NCBI RefSeq assembly: GCF_900156645.1
Contig: NZ_FTOC01000007.1
Location: 62,001-126,000, forward strand
Source of the DNA: Salimicrobium flavidum
Lineage (GTDB): Bacteria; Bacillota; Bacilli; Bacillales; Halobacillaceae
Reading direction: 5' to 3'
DNA length: 64,000 nucleotides
Below the pieces are notes generated by a model. That model was not told the origin of the DNA. It saw only the letters and a list, made by a program, of their open reading frames with translations, and ran no database searches. Made by a program: the position numbers and the translations under genes. This document shows, piece after piece, positions 9,437-18,433 of this stretch (its first letter is position 1; each line of letters starts with the position of its first letter).

Positions 9437-9465
9437 ATACTATCACTGGTTCACGGGAATGTCAA
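9437..9465 (-). promoter_or_regulatory. SigA promoter of the infC operon
   Basis: A consensus TTGACA (9460-9465) and TAGTAT (9437-9442) are separated by 17 bases on the minus strand. They lie immediately before the L20 leader. Confidence 0.88.
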
Positions 9466-9469
9466 ACTG

Positions 9470-9503
9470 TTTTCAGGAGCGGAATTAATTCCGCTCCTGA
9501 AAA
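9470..9503 (-). terminator. Terminator of thrS
   Basis: This is a perfect 34-base palindrome whose arms read TTTTCAGGAGCGGAATT and its complement. It lies directly after the thrS stop codon and just before the -35 box of the infC operon. Confidence 0.9.
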
Positions 9504-9504
9504 G

Positions 9505-11454
9505 TTATTTCCTTATCAGTTTCTGATCGATTTCATTTCTGATTTCTTCAATGAAAGTAGTGACTTCTTTTGTTTCTGAATCCTGTTCTCCGTACCGTCG
9601 TACGTTCACAGCATCCCCTTCTATCTCTTTGTCCCCGACTACGAGCTGGAACGGAATTTTTCCGGTCTGAGCTTCACGGATTTTATAACCGATCTTTTCA
9701 TTACGTTCATCGACACTTACACGCACACCAGCTTCACGCAGCCGGTCCTCAAGTTTTTTCGCATAATCCAGGTGCACATCCGCGGAAACCGGAATGATAC
9801 GCGCTTGTTCCGGTGCCAGCCACGTCGGGAATGCCCCTTTGTATTCCTCGATAAGGAAGGCTACGAAACGTTCCATCGTCGATACCACTCCTCGGTGAAT
9901 AACTACAGGGCGATGATCTTTCCCGTCTTCTCCTACATACGTAAGATCGAAACGTTCCGGCAGGTGGAAGTCAAGCTGGACGGTAGAAAGAGTCTCATCT
10001 TTTCCAAGCGCCGTCTTCACCTGCACATCGAGCTTCGGACCATAGAAAGCAGCTTCGTCTTCAGCTTCGATGTAATCAAGGTCAAGTTCATCCATCGTTT
10101 CTTTCAGCATTGCCTGGGACTTATTCCACATCTCATCGTTATCCACATACTTTTCTTTATTTTCCGGGTCCCGGTAAGACAGGCGGAAATAATAATCATT
10201 CAGGCCAAAGTCATGATAAACTTCACGCACTAACCTCACAACACGTTTAAATTCATCTTTAAGCTGATCAGGACGCGCGAAAATATGTGCATCATTCAGC
10301 GTCATAGCACGTACCCGCTGCAGACCAGCGAGAGCTCCGGACATTTCATGACGATGCATCGTTCCGAGTTCGGCGATACGGACCGGTAAATTACGGTAGC
10401 TGTAATACTCATTTTTATAAACCATCATGTGGTGCGGGCAGTTCATCGGACGGAGCACAAGGTCTTCGTTATCCATTTCCATTGTAGGGAACATATCGTC
10501 CTGATAGTGATCCCAGTGGCCGCTCTTCTTATAAAGATCGACACTACCGAGAACAGGAGTGTAAACATGGTTATAGCCCAGTCGTTCTTCAAGGTCCACA
10601 ATATAACGCTCAATCGTACGACGGATGGTCGCACCATTCGGGAGCCAAAGCGGGAGTCCCTGCCCCACTTCCTGACTCACTGTAAAGATACCGAGTTCCT
10701 TCCCGAGCTTACGGTGATCTCTTTCCTTCGCTTCTTCTCTCAGACGTAGATATTCATCAAGTTCTTCTTGTTTTTCAAAAGCCGTACCGTAAATGCGCTG
10801 AAGCATTTTATTATCACTATCTCCACGCCAATACGCGCCGGAAATGTTGAGGAGCTTGAAAATTTTGATTTTACTCGTCTGAGGTACATGCACACCTCGA
10901 CAAAGGTCTACAAACTCTCCCTGCTGATAGAAGCTGATATTCTCACCTTCTGGAATATCTTCGATCAATTCAACTTTGAGTTCATCTCCAAGTTCTTCAT
11001 ATTTCTGTTTCGCTTCTTCTCTGCTCAATTCGAATCGTTTCACTTCCAGATTCTCATCGACGATTTTCTGCATTTCTTTCTCGATTTTCGGAAGATCCTC
11101 CGGTGTAATAGAAGTCTCGAGGTCCATATCATAGTAGAAACCATCTTCGATAACCGGCCCTACTCCGAGCTTCACTTCTTCATCAAACAGACGTTTCACA
11201 GCCTGAGCCATGAGATGAGCAGTCGAATGACGCAACACTTCTATGCCTTCCGGATTTTTGTACGTTACGATTTCAATTGCCCCGTTATGATTGATGGGAC
11301 GTCGCAGGTCATACATCTCACCGTCCAGCTTCACGGCCAGAGCCTGCTTTTTAAGACCAGGAGAAATGGAATGAGCGATTTCCTCGCCTGTCACTCCTTG
11401 TTCGAATGTTTTCTCATTGCCATCCGGAAATTGTATACTTATTGATTCAGCCAT
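9505..11454 (-). CDS. thrS: Threonine--tRNA ligase
   Basis: This class II synthetase charges tRNA-Thr. The 649 residues carry an N-terminal TGS domain (about 1-65), the editing domain (about 65-240, with [11 protein letters not shown]), the catalytic core ([18 protein letters not shown]) and a C-terminal anticodon-binding domain from about 540. The ATG at 11454 was chosen because GGAG lies 8 bases upstream; a GTG three codons earlier overlaps that ribosome site. The gene is monocistronic between its own T-box promoter and a strong terminator. Confidence 0.97.
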   Translation of the reverse strand: MAESISIQFPDGNEKTFEQGVTGEEIAHSISPGLKKQALAVKLDGEMYDLRRPINHNGAIEIVTYKNPEGIEVLRHSTAHLMAQAVKRLFDEEVKLGVGPVIEDGFYYDMDLETSITPEDLPKIEKEMQKIVDENLEVKRFELSREEAKQKYEELGDELKVELIEDIPEGENISFYQQGEFVDLCRGVHVPQTSKIKIFKLLNISGAYWRGDSDNKMLQRIYGTAFEKQEELDEYLRLREEAKERDHRKLGKELGIFTVSQEVGQGLPLWLPNGATIRRTIERYIVDLEERLGYNHVYTPVLGSVDLYKKSGHWDHYQDDMFPTMEMDNEDLVLRPMNCPHHMMVYKNEYYSYRNLPVRIAELGTMHRHEMSGALAGLQRVRAMTLNDAHIFARPDQLKDEFKRVVRLVREVYHDFGLNDYYFRLSYRDPENKEKYVDNDEMWNKSQAMLKETMDELDLDYIEAEDEAAFYGPKLDVQVKTALGKDETLSTVQLDFHLPERFDLTYVGEDGKDHRPVVIHRGVVSTMERFVAFLIEEYKGAFPTWLAPEQARIIPVSADVHLDYAKKLEDRLREAGVRVSVDERNEKIGYKIREAQTGKIPFQLVVGDKEIEGDAVNVRRYGEQDSETKEVTTFIEEIRNEIDQKLIRK

Positions 11455-11503
11455 CTCTGACACTCCTTTTATTTGTTGGTTTCTTGAATAGTTTATACAA
11501 AAA

Positions 11504-11775
11504 TAAAAAACCCGCCCACAATTGCTGTCGCAAAAGGGGCGAGTTCTGTACTCGCGGTTCCACCCATGTTCCCGCCTAAAAAAAGCGGCTCATTTATCTT
11601 TAACGCAGATGTACGCCGGTCATTACTTATTATTAACGATTCACAACCGGAGCTCCGAGGTGGTGATCGATAAATCAACAGGGGGAAGTTCTCAGCCACG
11701 ACTTCCCTCTCTAAACCCTTGATTCCTTATCGAACATGTCCTCTTCCTTGCCTTTATCGAATTGATTCTTCCGTC
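11504..11775 (-). promoter_or_regulatory. T-box leader of thrS (Thr specifier)
   Basis: The T-box core ATGGGTGGAACCGCG occurs on the minus strand at about 11551-11566. It is followed by a terminator pairing CTCGCCC with GGGCGGG and a T-run (11504-11544). The upstream stem I domain (AGAGAGGGAAGT...CCGGTTGTGAA) carries an ACC triplet in GATCACCACCTC, a suitable Thr specifier. Specifier placement is by eye. Confidence 0.92.
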
Positions 11776-11804
11776 ATTATAGCCTTCTCCAAGAGCTAAA
11801 TCAA
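11776..11804 (-). promoter_or_regulatory. SigA promoter of thrS
   Basis: TTGATT (11799-11804) and TATAAT (11776-11781) lie 17 bases apart on the minus strand. The promoter starts a few bases after the dnaI stop codon. Confidence 0.85.
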
Positions 11805-11810
11805 GTATAG

Positions 11811-12749
11811 TTACTGATTTCTTCTGTTCGGCCCGCTCACTTCTACCGTTTCGCTCAACTGACGGATCCTTTCTATGATCCTGGTCGCTTTCAAAGCCCC
11901 TACTTCCCCTTTATTCGTATAACCCATCACCTGTTCCAGTTCTTTGAGGGAATAGTTCGACGTAAAGAATACAGGGAGGCCTTCCATCATTCTATGCTGA
12001 AGGATAGAGCCGAGGATTTCATCACGGAACCAGGCAGACTGTGATTCAGCACCGATATCATCCAGCATCAGCACCGGAACTTTTTTGAAGGCATCCACTT
12101 TGCTCGTAAGGGAATCGTCTTTGATCGACGCCTTCATCTCACGTACAAGTTCCGGCATGTAGATGACCATCGTCTCTACGTTGTGATTACTCAGTTCGTT
12201 GGCGATGACTCCGAGGAAATACGTTTTTCCGACACCGAACAAGCCGTGGAAATAAAGACCTTTCTGAGGAAGTTCTTCCCCGAGTTTGTCGATGTAGGCG
12301 ACTGTTTTCATGATAGCTTCATTTCTTTCCTCACTACCGCTGAAATCAAGCCGTTCCACAGACGCTTCATGAAGTTCCTTCGGCATGTAGAGACTCTTCA
12401 CCAGGGACCTTTGTTTTTCTTCTTTTTCCTTTTTGATCTGTCTCGGACATTTATCATAAGCTATTTTAATTTCTTCCCCGTCCACTTCTGCCCGTGGAAC
12501 ATAGCCCGGCAAAATATTGATGCATTTCTCACGGGATGGGCATTTTTCACAGGCTAGAGACTGGTTCTGATATTCATGAAGTTTAATCAGGTTCTTTTCA
12601 GCGATCGTTCTCGTCAGCCCTTCCTTCTCCTCGATCAACCGCTTCACTTCCGGTGCTTCTAACACCTGTTTCCGTGCCTGGTTCATCCGGTTTTGGAAGG
12701 ATTCATTGTTTCTCATCCACTTTTTCAAAGATTCCTGGATCGGTTCCAT
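11811..12749 (-). CDS. dnaI: Primosomal helicase loader DnaI
   Basis: DnaI is the AAA+ loader that places the replicative helicase onto DNA with DnaB and DnaD. The 312 residues contain an N-terminal helicase-binding domain with a zinc site (CEKCPSREKC, about 69-78), then the ATPase with Walker A GLFGVGKTYFLG and Walker B VLMLDDIGAES. The ATG at 12749 (MEPIQESL) matches the family N-terminus; an upstream GTG is less likely because the ribosome site lies between them. It follows the dnaB stop by about 5 bases, so the two are coupled. Confidence 0.95.
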   Translation of the reverse strand: MEPIQESLKKWMRNNESFQNRMNQARKQVLEAPEVKRLIEEKEGLTRTIAEKNLIKLHEYQNQSLACEKCPSREKCINILPGYVPRAEVDGEEIKIAYDKCPRQIKKEKEEKQRSLVKSLYMPKELHEASVERLDFSGSEERNEAIMKTVAYIDKLGEELPQKGLYFHGLFGVGKTYFLGVIANELSNHNVETMVIYMPELVREMKASIKDDSLTSKVDAFKKVPVLMLDDIGAESQSAWFRDEILGSILQHRMMEGLPVFFTSNYSLKELEQVMGYTNKGEVGALKATRIIERIRQLSETVEVSGPNRRNQ

Positions 12750-12754
12750 GCTCC

Positions 12755-14101
12755 TCACCTACCTTTTCGTTTCTGAGTAATGCGCTGAATACGCTCGGCA
12801 ATTTCATCTTCTGAAGCTGCAGACTCTTTTCCGGATGTTTTCTCTGGAGCTTGTTGTTCTTCCTGATGTTTCTGCTGTTTGTACCATTCCGGAAGGACCT
12901 CTGTGGTACGCTTTTTCGTCATCTGTTTTTCCTTGCTCCACTGCTGATACTTCTTATGCTCTGCTCTCGCCATGTTCATCGCCTGCTCTACTGTCTTCAC
13001 GTTTTTACGAGCCCAGTGACTCGCTATTTTTTCAAGATATGGCTTCGACAGCTTCATATCCGTTTTCAAAAGTACATAGTGGACAAGTACATTCATGACG
13101 CCTTTTGGCAGTCCCTGTTCGGTCATAACGTCTCTGATCAACTTCACATCCTGATCCGACGCCCTGCTTCCATTAGACACATCTTCGAGCAATTCCCTCG
13201 GTGTAATGTCTTCTAGCATATGAATGAATTTCTCATTCTTTGAAGAAGGGGATTTTCTTTCCCCCTGCTCAGCAGGAGACTCCTTGGGGGTGTTTTCTGG
13301 TTTCTTCACTGTTTTTGTCTGTTGTCCCAAGTCATGACAGGAAGCTTTCAACTCATCTTTATCCAATTCATTCTGATCAGTCACGGACCACAGGAGCGCT
13401 TTTTCCATATCTGTTGTACTCATATTGTAAAGCACAGCCAGCTGTTGCATAAGCTTACTATTTTCTTTCCCAAGAATCTTCTTCGCCGGAAGCATGCGTT
13501 CCTGCAGTGCTTTCTCGAGCCACTCAAGATCCAGCGGAGCATCGTTCAACACGATTCCCTGCTGAGGGAGCGATTCCCCTTCGGTATCTATACCTTCAGG
13601 CAAAGAAGCTACAGGAGAGTAAACATCACCAAAAGAGGCGGTCACTTCTTCGTACCCATCCATTTCAATAGTCGAGAATGCGAAAGAATTCTTCAGTTTT
13701 TTGAATTTCTCTTCTCCGACTTCGTGAATAAGCAAAAGAGAAAGCATATGGTCACAGAAAAATTGAAAAGCGGAAAATGGAGGGACCAGTCGATAAACAT
13801 AAACGATCCGATCCTCTTCCTCTTTTTTGTAAGTCTTCAACAGACCGATCGCTTCGAGCTGGACCCTGGCCTCATAAATCCGGTCAAGCGGAAGACCGAG
13901 GTAACTCATGAGTGTATGATGGGTCGCTTCTTCTGAGGATAGTCGGGCTTCACCTTCTAGAAACTGAAACAGCGAAACAGCCTCTCTTCCGATAATCGGC
14001 TGATATAAATGGGACAGGACCATCGTTCTGTCTTCGAGCCCTGAAGCACTCAGAGAAATATAACAGTCTTTTGGAGTCACTTCCCCAATTCTTTCTTTCA
14101 T
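12755..14101 (-). CDS. dnaB: Replication initiation and membrane attachment protein DnaB
   Basis: DnaB acts with DnaD and DnaI in helicase loading at oriC and at restarting forks, and is membrane associated in B. subtilis. The 448 residues have the DnaB/DnaD-type winged-helix region at the N-terminus (about 1-110). A DDBH2 domain near 295-370 contains a YLEKIASHWARKNVKTVEQAM helix as its end. A charged, probably disordered tail rich in Lys and Glu follows. The ATG at 14101 is preferred over GTG at 14110 on ribosome-site spacing (AAGAAGTG). It forms a pair with dnaI. Confidence 0.9.
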   Translation of the reverse strand: MKERIGEVTPKDCYISLSASGLEDRTMVLSHLYQPIIGREAVSLFQFLEGEARLSSEEATHHTLMSYLGLPLDRIYEARVQLEAIGLLKTYKKEEEDRIVYVYRLVPPFSAFQFFCDHMLSLLLIHEVGEEKFKKLKNSFAFSTIEMDGYEEVTASFGDVYSPVASLPEGIDTEGESLPQQGIVLNDAPLDLEWLEKALQERMLPAKKILGKENSKLMQQLAVLYNMSTTDMEKALLWSVTDQNELDKDELKASCHDLGQQTKTVKKPENTPKESPAEQGERKSPSSKNEKFIHMLEDITPRELLEDVSNGSRASDQDVKLIRDVMTEQGLPKGVMNVLVHYVLLKTDMKLSKPYLEKIASHWARKNVKTVEQAMNMARAEHKKYQQWSKEKQMTKKRTTEVLPEWYKQQKHQEEQQAPEKTSGKESAASEDEIAERIQRITQKRKGR

Positions 14102-14251
14102 TGTATTCACTTCTTTCCGTCACACTTGATTATCTTCTTTCCAGTCTTCCATCCTGAGTCTGTCATCTTGGTCCATGCTTATTGTTTCATTAATGTGAAT
14201 AACCTCAACACGCCTAAAATATAAATGACCAGGAATATTATATTATCTGCT

Positions 14252-14286
14252 GAAAAAGAATGAGCCGGCTGTGGCTCATTCTTTTT
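14252..14286 (-). terminator. Terminator-like hairpin between nrdR and dnaB
   Basis: GAAAAAGAATGAGCC pairs with GGCTCATTCTTTTTC around a 6-base loop. The left part covers the last codons of nrdR. It would separate nrdR from dnaB-dnaI transcription. Confidence 0.8.
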
Positions 14287-14740
14287 CTTCATGCTTGATT
14301 AGATCCTTCAACTCATCTATGAACACATTGATATCTTTGAACTGACGATAAACCGAAGCGAAACGGACGTAAGCCACTTCATCAATTTGAGAGAGGTGTG
14401 CCATGACCATTTCCCCGATTTCTTTACTATTCACTTCGGAGACGCCACGATTCCTCAATTCTTTTTCAATATCAAGGGTGACGGCTTCAAGGTCCTCTAC
14501 AGCTACCGGTCGTTTCTCGCAGGCTCGTATCAGACCTCTCATCAGTTTCTCCCGACTGAACTCTTCTCTCGTTCCTTCTTTTTTAACGACGATCAACGGT
14601 ACCTCTTCCACGCGTTCGAATGTGGTGTAACGGAAGTCGCACTTATCACATTCTCTCCGACGTCTGATTGCATCTCCCTCTTCTATCGGGCGGGAGTCCA
14701 ATACTCTTGTGTTTTTATCGCCACAGTTCGGGCATTTCAC
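14276..14740 (-). CDS. nrdR: Transcriptional repressor NrdR
   Basis: NrdR represses ribonucleotide reductase genes in response to nucleotide pools. The 154 residues have a zinc ribbon (CPNCGD near 3 and CDKC near 31) and an ATP-cone domain from about 49 ([21 protein letters not shown] across two segments). The GTG start is supported by GGAG about 10 bases upstream, with no in-frame ATG nearby. It lies upstream of dnaB as in B. subtilis, but here a hairpin intervenes. Confidence 0.96.
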   Translation of the reverse strand: MKCPNCGDKNTRVLDSRPIEEGDAIRRRRECDKCDFRYTTFERVEEVPLIVVKKEGTREEFSREKLMRGLIRACEKRPVAVEDLEAVTLDIEKELRNRGVSEVNSKEIGEMVMAHLSQIDEVAYVRFASVYRQFKDINVFIDELKDLIKHEEKE

Positions 14741-14774
14741 AATTCATCATCTCCACTAATCGAAATATATGTAC

Positions 14775-15149
14775 TTATGACTTATCTACCACAGGTAGCT
14801 GCTCGTCCAAGCGCTCATAAAAAGAACGTACCAGCTTACGGCTATATCCGAAATCGAGTGGAAGACCAGTCTCTGTTGTTACAGAAAAATCTACAGCAGT
14901 CCTGTAGGGACGTACCATAATGATCGTAGCGACAACGAAAGCCTTTCTTCCATCTTTGTAATTGATCGACAGCTCCCCACGCTCCCTGGAAGCTCCCGCA
15001 ATTTCGGAACCGTTCCCGAAAAGGTTCTCTACCGATTCGAATACTTTATCTTTATTAGCCTTGTAATATCGTGTCTGCAAAGATGTCTCCGCGTGATCTT
15101 CTTTTGTTTCTGTATGATTAGAAAAATATTTTGATATGAACTGTTTCAC
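14775..15149 (-). CDS. Conserved hypothetical protein, soluble
   Basis: I do not recognise a characterised family. The 124 residues have no membrane segment or signal peptide. The N-terminal 25 are charged and probably flexible. A compact alpha/beta domain follows (about 27-115), with an RYYKANKDKVFESVENLF helix and a TGLPLDFGYSRKLVRSFYERLD ending split by one turn. The end (aromatic/Gly, Asp-x-Gly, Arg, then a helix) is loosely reminiscent of DUF1499-like proteins, a weak guess. The GTG start follows GGGG by about 9 bases. It lies between speD and nrdR on the same strand. Confidence 0.75.
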   Translation of the reverse strand: MKQFISKYFSNHTETKEDHAETSLQTRYYKANKDKVFESVENLFGNGSEIAGASRERGELSINYKDGRKAFVVATIIMVRPYRTAVDFSVTTETGLPLDFGYSRKLVRSFYERLDEQLPVVDKS

Positions 15150-15219
15150 CTGGAACGTCCCCTCATCTTTCGAGTAGTCATCTGTCTACTATTTTAACAT
15201 GATTCCCGCCGTACTGAAA

Positions 15220-15588
15220 CTACCTGGTATGTTCTTCATCGGAGGGTAGTCCTCGTTTCAGCTCTTTATAGTCGTATTTTGAACTTTTCAACCCTTCAAC
15301 GATAATTCTGAAAGCTTCTTCCGGATGCAAATGTTCTCCGCACGTATAAATATCTATGCTGGCGTAATTATGTTCAGGGAAGCTGTGGATGGTCAAATGC
15401 GACTCTGAAATGAGAACGACTCCACTCACACCATGGGGTGCGAACTGATGAAAAGCCACTTCGCGAACCTCAGCTCCGGCTTTGAGCGCCGCATCGACAA
15501 ACAGTTCTTCTATATATTCAATGCTCTCCAACAAAGGTTGCTCACATCCCCATAACTCCCCGATTATATGTGTCCCAAACGTATTCAT
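15220..15588 (-). CDS. speD: S-adenosylmethionine decarboxylase proenzyme
   Basis: SpeD makes decarboxylated AdoMet, the aminopropyl donor for spermidine. The 122 residues are the class 1B (Gram-positive type) form. The proenzyme cleavage motif is [15 protein letters not shown], where the Ser before His becomes the pyruvoyl group. The catalytic Cys lies in [15 protein letters not shown] precedes the ATG. It sits downstream of gapB, as in B. subtilis. No soluble spermidine synthase accompanies it; the only aminopropyltransferase-like gene here is the membrane-anchored one near 43 kb. Confidence 0.96.
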   Translation of the reverse strand: MNTFGTHIIGELWGCEQPLLESIEYIEELFVDAALKAGAEVREVAFHQFAPHGVSGVVLISESHLTIHSFPEHNYASIDIYTCGEHLHPEEAFRIIVEGLKSSKYDYKELKRGLPSDEEHTR

Positions 15589-15711
15589 CGCCGTCTCCTT
15601 TTCGGAATTTGTATCACGTACTACGCCCGAGTCCTTATCCAGAACCCGAATTCATTTCCATGAATAACAACTCTTCTTCACTCGTCTGTAAAAAGCGTAA
15701 CATTCCCGTTG

Positions 15712-15747
15712 AAAAAAAGGAAACCTCAAAGCTGTCGCTTTGAGGTC
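15712..15747 (-). terminator. Terminator of gapB
   Basis: ACCTCAAAGC (15723-15732) pairs with GCTTTGAGGT (15737-15746). On the minus strand the stem is followed by a T-rich tract. It overlaps the gapB stop codon. Confidence 0.85.
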
Positions 15748-16780
15748 AGGAAACTTTTTGGCGCTTTTCACTCATCAATTGTTCTGCCACCATTTTCGCA
15801 AGGTCGACAGTTCGAGCAGAGTAGCCCCATTCATTGTCGTACCATGCCAAAACTTTAATTTTCGTATTACTGATCACTTGTGTAGTCAGACCATCGATGA
15901 TCGAAGAGTAAGGGGAGGACGTATAATCAATAGAAACCAGCGGCTCATCAGAATACGAAAGAATATCTTTCATTTCATTCTGACTAGCTCTTTGGAATGC
16001 TTCATTCACCATATCCTCCGTAACGTCTTCCTTCAAATCGATAACCAAGTCAATCAGAGAAACGTTAGGTGTCGGCACCCGCAATGCCATACCGTTCAAT
16101 TTGCCATTCAGTGAAGGGATGACTTCGGAAATCGTTTTTGCTGCTCCTGTGGAAGTCGGAATGATTGATTGAGTACATCCACGAGCACGTCTCAAGTCTT
16201 TATGAGGGTTGTCCAGATTTTTCTGGTCATTAGTGAAGGAGTGCACGGTAGTCATAAGCCCATCCACGATGCCGAACTCATCTTCGAGTACTTTCACGAC
16301 AGGCGCGAGACAATTTGTCGTACAGGAAGCATTGGAAATTACATCATGGATGCTGTGGTCGTATGCTTCTTCATTGACTCCCATCACGATTGTCGCATCC
16401 GGCTGTTTCCCGGGTGCGGTTATGATCACTTTTTTAGCCCCTGCCTTCAAATGCTTCGCAGCTTCTTCCCTTTCCTTGAATTTCCCGGTCGCTTCAATCA
16501 CAATATCTATTTCCAGGGTCCCCCACGGCAATTGCTCCGGATCCCGCTCCTGGCAAAGAGTTATTATCTTATTATTGATGTATAATGCATCCTCCGAATA
16601 ACTGATGTCCGCGTTCAGTCTACCGTGCACGCTATCGTATTTGATCATATGAGCTAATGTCTCGGGTGGATAACTGGCATTCACCGCTACCAAGTCTACC
16701 GTTTCATCCTCCACCATCTGTCTCAGCACCATACGTCCGATTCTCCCAAGTCCGTTGATAGCCACCTTCGCATTATCCAT
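15746..16780 (-). CDS. gapB: Glyceraldehyde-3-phosphate dehydrogenase, gluconeogenic GapB type
   Basis: This enzyme interconverts glyceraldehyde-3-phosphate and 1,3-bisphosphoglycerate, in the gluconeogenic direction. The 344 residues contain the catalytic Cys in SNASCTTNCLAP. The cofactor loop reads VAVNASYPPE: Ala replaces the Asp that contacts the NAD ribose in glycolytic GapA, which is the GapB (NADP-preferring) signature. The ATG at 16780 has GGAGGGG upstream; a TTG five codons earlier overlaps that site. No glycolytic gapA is in the window. A candidate cre site overlaps its promoter region. Confidence 0.95.
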   Translation of the reverse strand: MDNAKVAINGLGRIGRMVLRQMVEDETVDLVAVNASYPPETLAHMIKYDSVHGRLNADISYSEDALYINNKIITLCQERDPEQLPWGTLEIDIVIEATGKFKEREEAAKHLKAGAKKVIITAPGKQPDATIVMGVNEEAYDHSIHDVISNASCTTNCLAPVVKVLEDEFGIVDGLMTTVHSFTNDQKNLDNPHKDLRRARGCTQSIIPTSTGAAKTISEVIPSLNGKLNGMALRVPTPNVSLIDLVIDLKEDVTEDMVNEAFQRASQNEMKDILSYSDEPLVSIDYTSSPYSSIIDGLTTQVISNTKIKVLAWYDNEWGYSARTVDLAKMVAEQLMSEKRQKVS

Positions 16781-16828
16781 TAAAAACCCCTCCAATGTGA
16801 CATTCTATTTTAAAAGTAGTATATCATA

Positions 16829-16843
16829 TTGGAAACGCTTTTG
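16829..16843. promoter_or_regulatory. Candidate cre site in the gapB promoter region
   Basis: TTGGAAACGCTTTTG matches the cre consensus WTGNAANCGNWNNCW at all but one fixed position. It lies just upstream of a TATACT -10-like box on the minus strand (16818-16823), where bound CcpA would block gapB. Functional use is inferred; B. subtilis gapB is chiefly controlled by CcpN. Confidence 0.5.
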
Positions 16844-16854
16844 TTAGAGAAAAA

Positions 16855-16888
16855 TAAAAAATCCTGACAATTTTTCAGGATTTTTTTA
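16855..16888 (-). terminator. Terminator of coaE
   Basis: ATCCTGA and TCAGGAT form a short stem with a T-run on the minus strand. It overlaps the last codons of coaE and precedes gapB. Confidence 0.75.
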
Positions 16889-17483
16889 TAACTTTCCAAT
16901 TTTGTAATAGCGCCTCCAGTTGCTCACGGGTTTCTGCCTCGGATCCATTATTATTGATTACAGCGTCAGCCAGCGTTGCTTTTTCACTGATTTTCATCTG
17001 AGCCTGTATTCTTTCACGCGCATCTTCCTCACTGGAACCATCTCTTTCCATGAGCCTGTGGAGCTGAACAGAATCGTCGGTGTAGACGACCATCGTTTTA
17101 TCCACGTAATCCGTAAGTCCGCTCTCAAACAGCAACGGGATGTCGAGTACTACCGCTTCTTCCCCTGCGTCTTTGTAAAATTCCCTTTTTTCTATCATGC
17201 GCTTTCGAACTTCAGGGTGTACGATTTCGTTCAGCTTCTTCCTGTTATCTTCATCTCCGAAAATGATTTTACCGAGAGCCTTCCTATCGATTTCCCGCGT
17301 ATGTAACAATACATTTTCTCCGAATAACTCAACGATCTCCTCATAAGCTTTTTCACCCGGCTCCACCACTTCTCTCGACAGTCTGTCAGCGTCGATTACC
17401 GGTATATCCCATTCATCGAACATACGTGAGACTGTGCTTTTACCGGTAGCAATGCTTCCTGTCAATCCAATAACTATCGTCAT
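16875..17483 (-). CDS. coaE: Dephospho-CoA kinase
   Basis: CoaE phosphorylates dephospho-CoA at the 3'-hydroxyl, the last step of coenzyme A synthesis. The 202 residues have a P-loop near the start (GLTGSIATGKST), then the DADRLSREVVEPG substrate segment, and VLDIPLLFESGL and VVVYTDD-type core strands. The second ATG (17483) is chosen because AGGAGG is 7 bases upstream; the ATG at 17489 would be only 1 base away. It follows mutM on the same strand, as in many Bacilli. Confidence 0.95.
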   Translation of the reverse strand: MTIVIGLTGSIATGKSTVSRMFDEWDIPVIDADRLSREVVEPGEKAYEEIVELFGENVLLHTREIDRKALGKIIFGDEDNRKKLNEIVHPEVRKRMIEKREFYKDAGEEAVVLDIPLLFESGLTDYVDKTMVVYTDDSVQLHRLMERDGSSEEDARERIQAQMKISEKATLADAVINNNGSEAETREQLEALLQNWKVIKKS

Positions 17484-17555
17484 ATTCATCCCTCCTTGAA
17501 CACCTGGGTCGATAAGAAAAACATACGCCCTTTCTTTATGCCCGCTCCTTCCTCA

Positions 17556-17605
17556 TGAAAAAAGTTCCATCTTTGTTATCACTCCTGACAGTGATAACAA
17601 AGATG
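17556..17605 (-). terminator. Strong terminator at the end of mutM
   Basis: CATCTTTGTTATCAC (17568-17582) pairs perfectly with GTGATAACAAAGATG (17591-17605). The stem is followed on the minus strand by GAACTTTTTT. The hairpin includes the last codons of mutM, so coaE probably needs read-through or its own promoter. Confidence 0.88.
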
Positions 17606-18403
17606 AGTACCTCTCCCACCCACTTTCGTCTTCGTGATAGGGCGCGAACAATTCGGGCAGGGGTTCCCTTCCTGGCCGTAAACGAACAGCCTGTTTTGAA
17701 ATTCACCCTTGCCCCCATCGCTTCTTGCGTAGGAACGAATGGTAGAACCTCCCGCACCCATAGCTTCCCTGATCACTTTTCTCCCTTCGTCAACTATCCG
17801 GCCCACCTCTTTTTCAGAAAGAGAAGTGCCCAGCCGCTCCGGATGAATGCCCGCTCTGAAAAGTGTTTCATCTACATATATATTTCCAAACCCGGCCACC
17901 ACGGATTGATCAAGAAGAACCGTCTTAATACGCCTCGTCGTTTTCTGAAGGCGTTCATGCATATATTCCGCAGAAAATCGGTCGTCGATTGGATCCGGAC
18001 CTAAAAGAACCAGTGGCTTATGGGCGTTCTCTGTGCCTTTGTCAAACAAGTGCATCGTGCCGAATTTCCGGACGTCATTATAATGCAGGCTTGTTCCATC
18101 ATCGAAGAGGAACAATACATGCGTGTGTTTGTCCTTCGGGCCTTCTTCCTCCATGAAAAAATACTTCCCTTCCATCCTGAGATGGGAGACGAGAGCGTAA
18201 TCATCCAGGTGAATGATCATAAATTTACCCATCCTGGATATATTTTGGACGGTCTGGGATTGAAGCATTTCTTCAAACTGCTTTCTGTCTTCAGGTACTT
18301 TTACCATCGGAGGCCAATAGACAGTGACTTGTCTGATGGTTTTCCCTCGAATCTGTCTGTTCAATGATTCTTTGACGGCATCCACTTCCGGAAGCTCCGG
18401 CAT
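17579..18403 (-). CDS. mutM: Formamidopyrimidine-DNA glycosylase
   Basis: MutM (Fpg) removes 8-oxoguanine and formamidopyrimidines from DNA and nicks the abasic site. The 274 residues start with the catalytic Pro-Glu (MPELPEVDAV). They contain a helix-two-turn-helix region (LLDQSVVAGFGNIYVDE) and end in the zinc finger with CPNC and CYHC. GGAGGAG precedes the ATG. The gene follows polA, the usual polA-mutM-coaE order of Bacilli, linking repair synthesis and lesion excision. Confidence 0.97.
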   Translation of the reverse strand: MPELPEVDAVKESLNRQIRGKTIRQVTVYWPPMVKVPEDRKQFEEMLQSQTVQNISRMGKFMIIHLDDYALVSHLRMEGKYFFMEEEGPKDKHTHVLFLFDDGTSLHYNDVRKFGTMHLFDKGTENAHKPLVLLGPDPIDDRFSAEYMHERLQKTTRRIKTVLLDQSVVAGFGNIYVDETLFRAGIHPERLGTSLSEKEVGRIVDEGRKVIREAMGAGGSTIRSYARSDGGKGEFQNRLFVYGQEGNPCPNCSRPITKTKVGGRGTHLCYHCQE

Positions 18404-18433
18404 CCTTACTCCTCCTTCCTCTAAATCTGTGTC

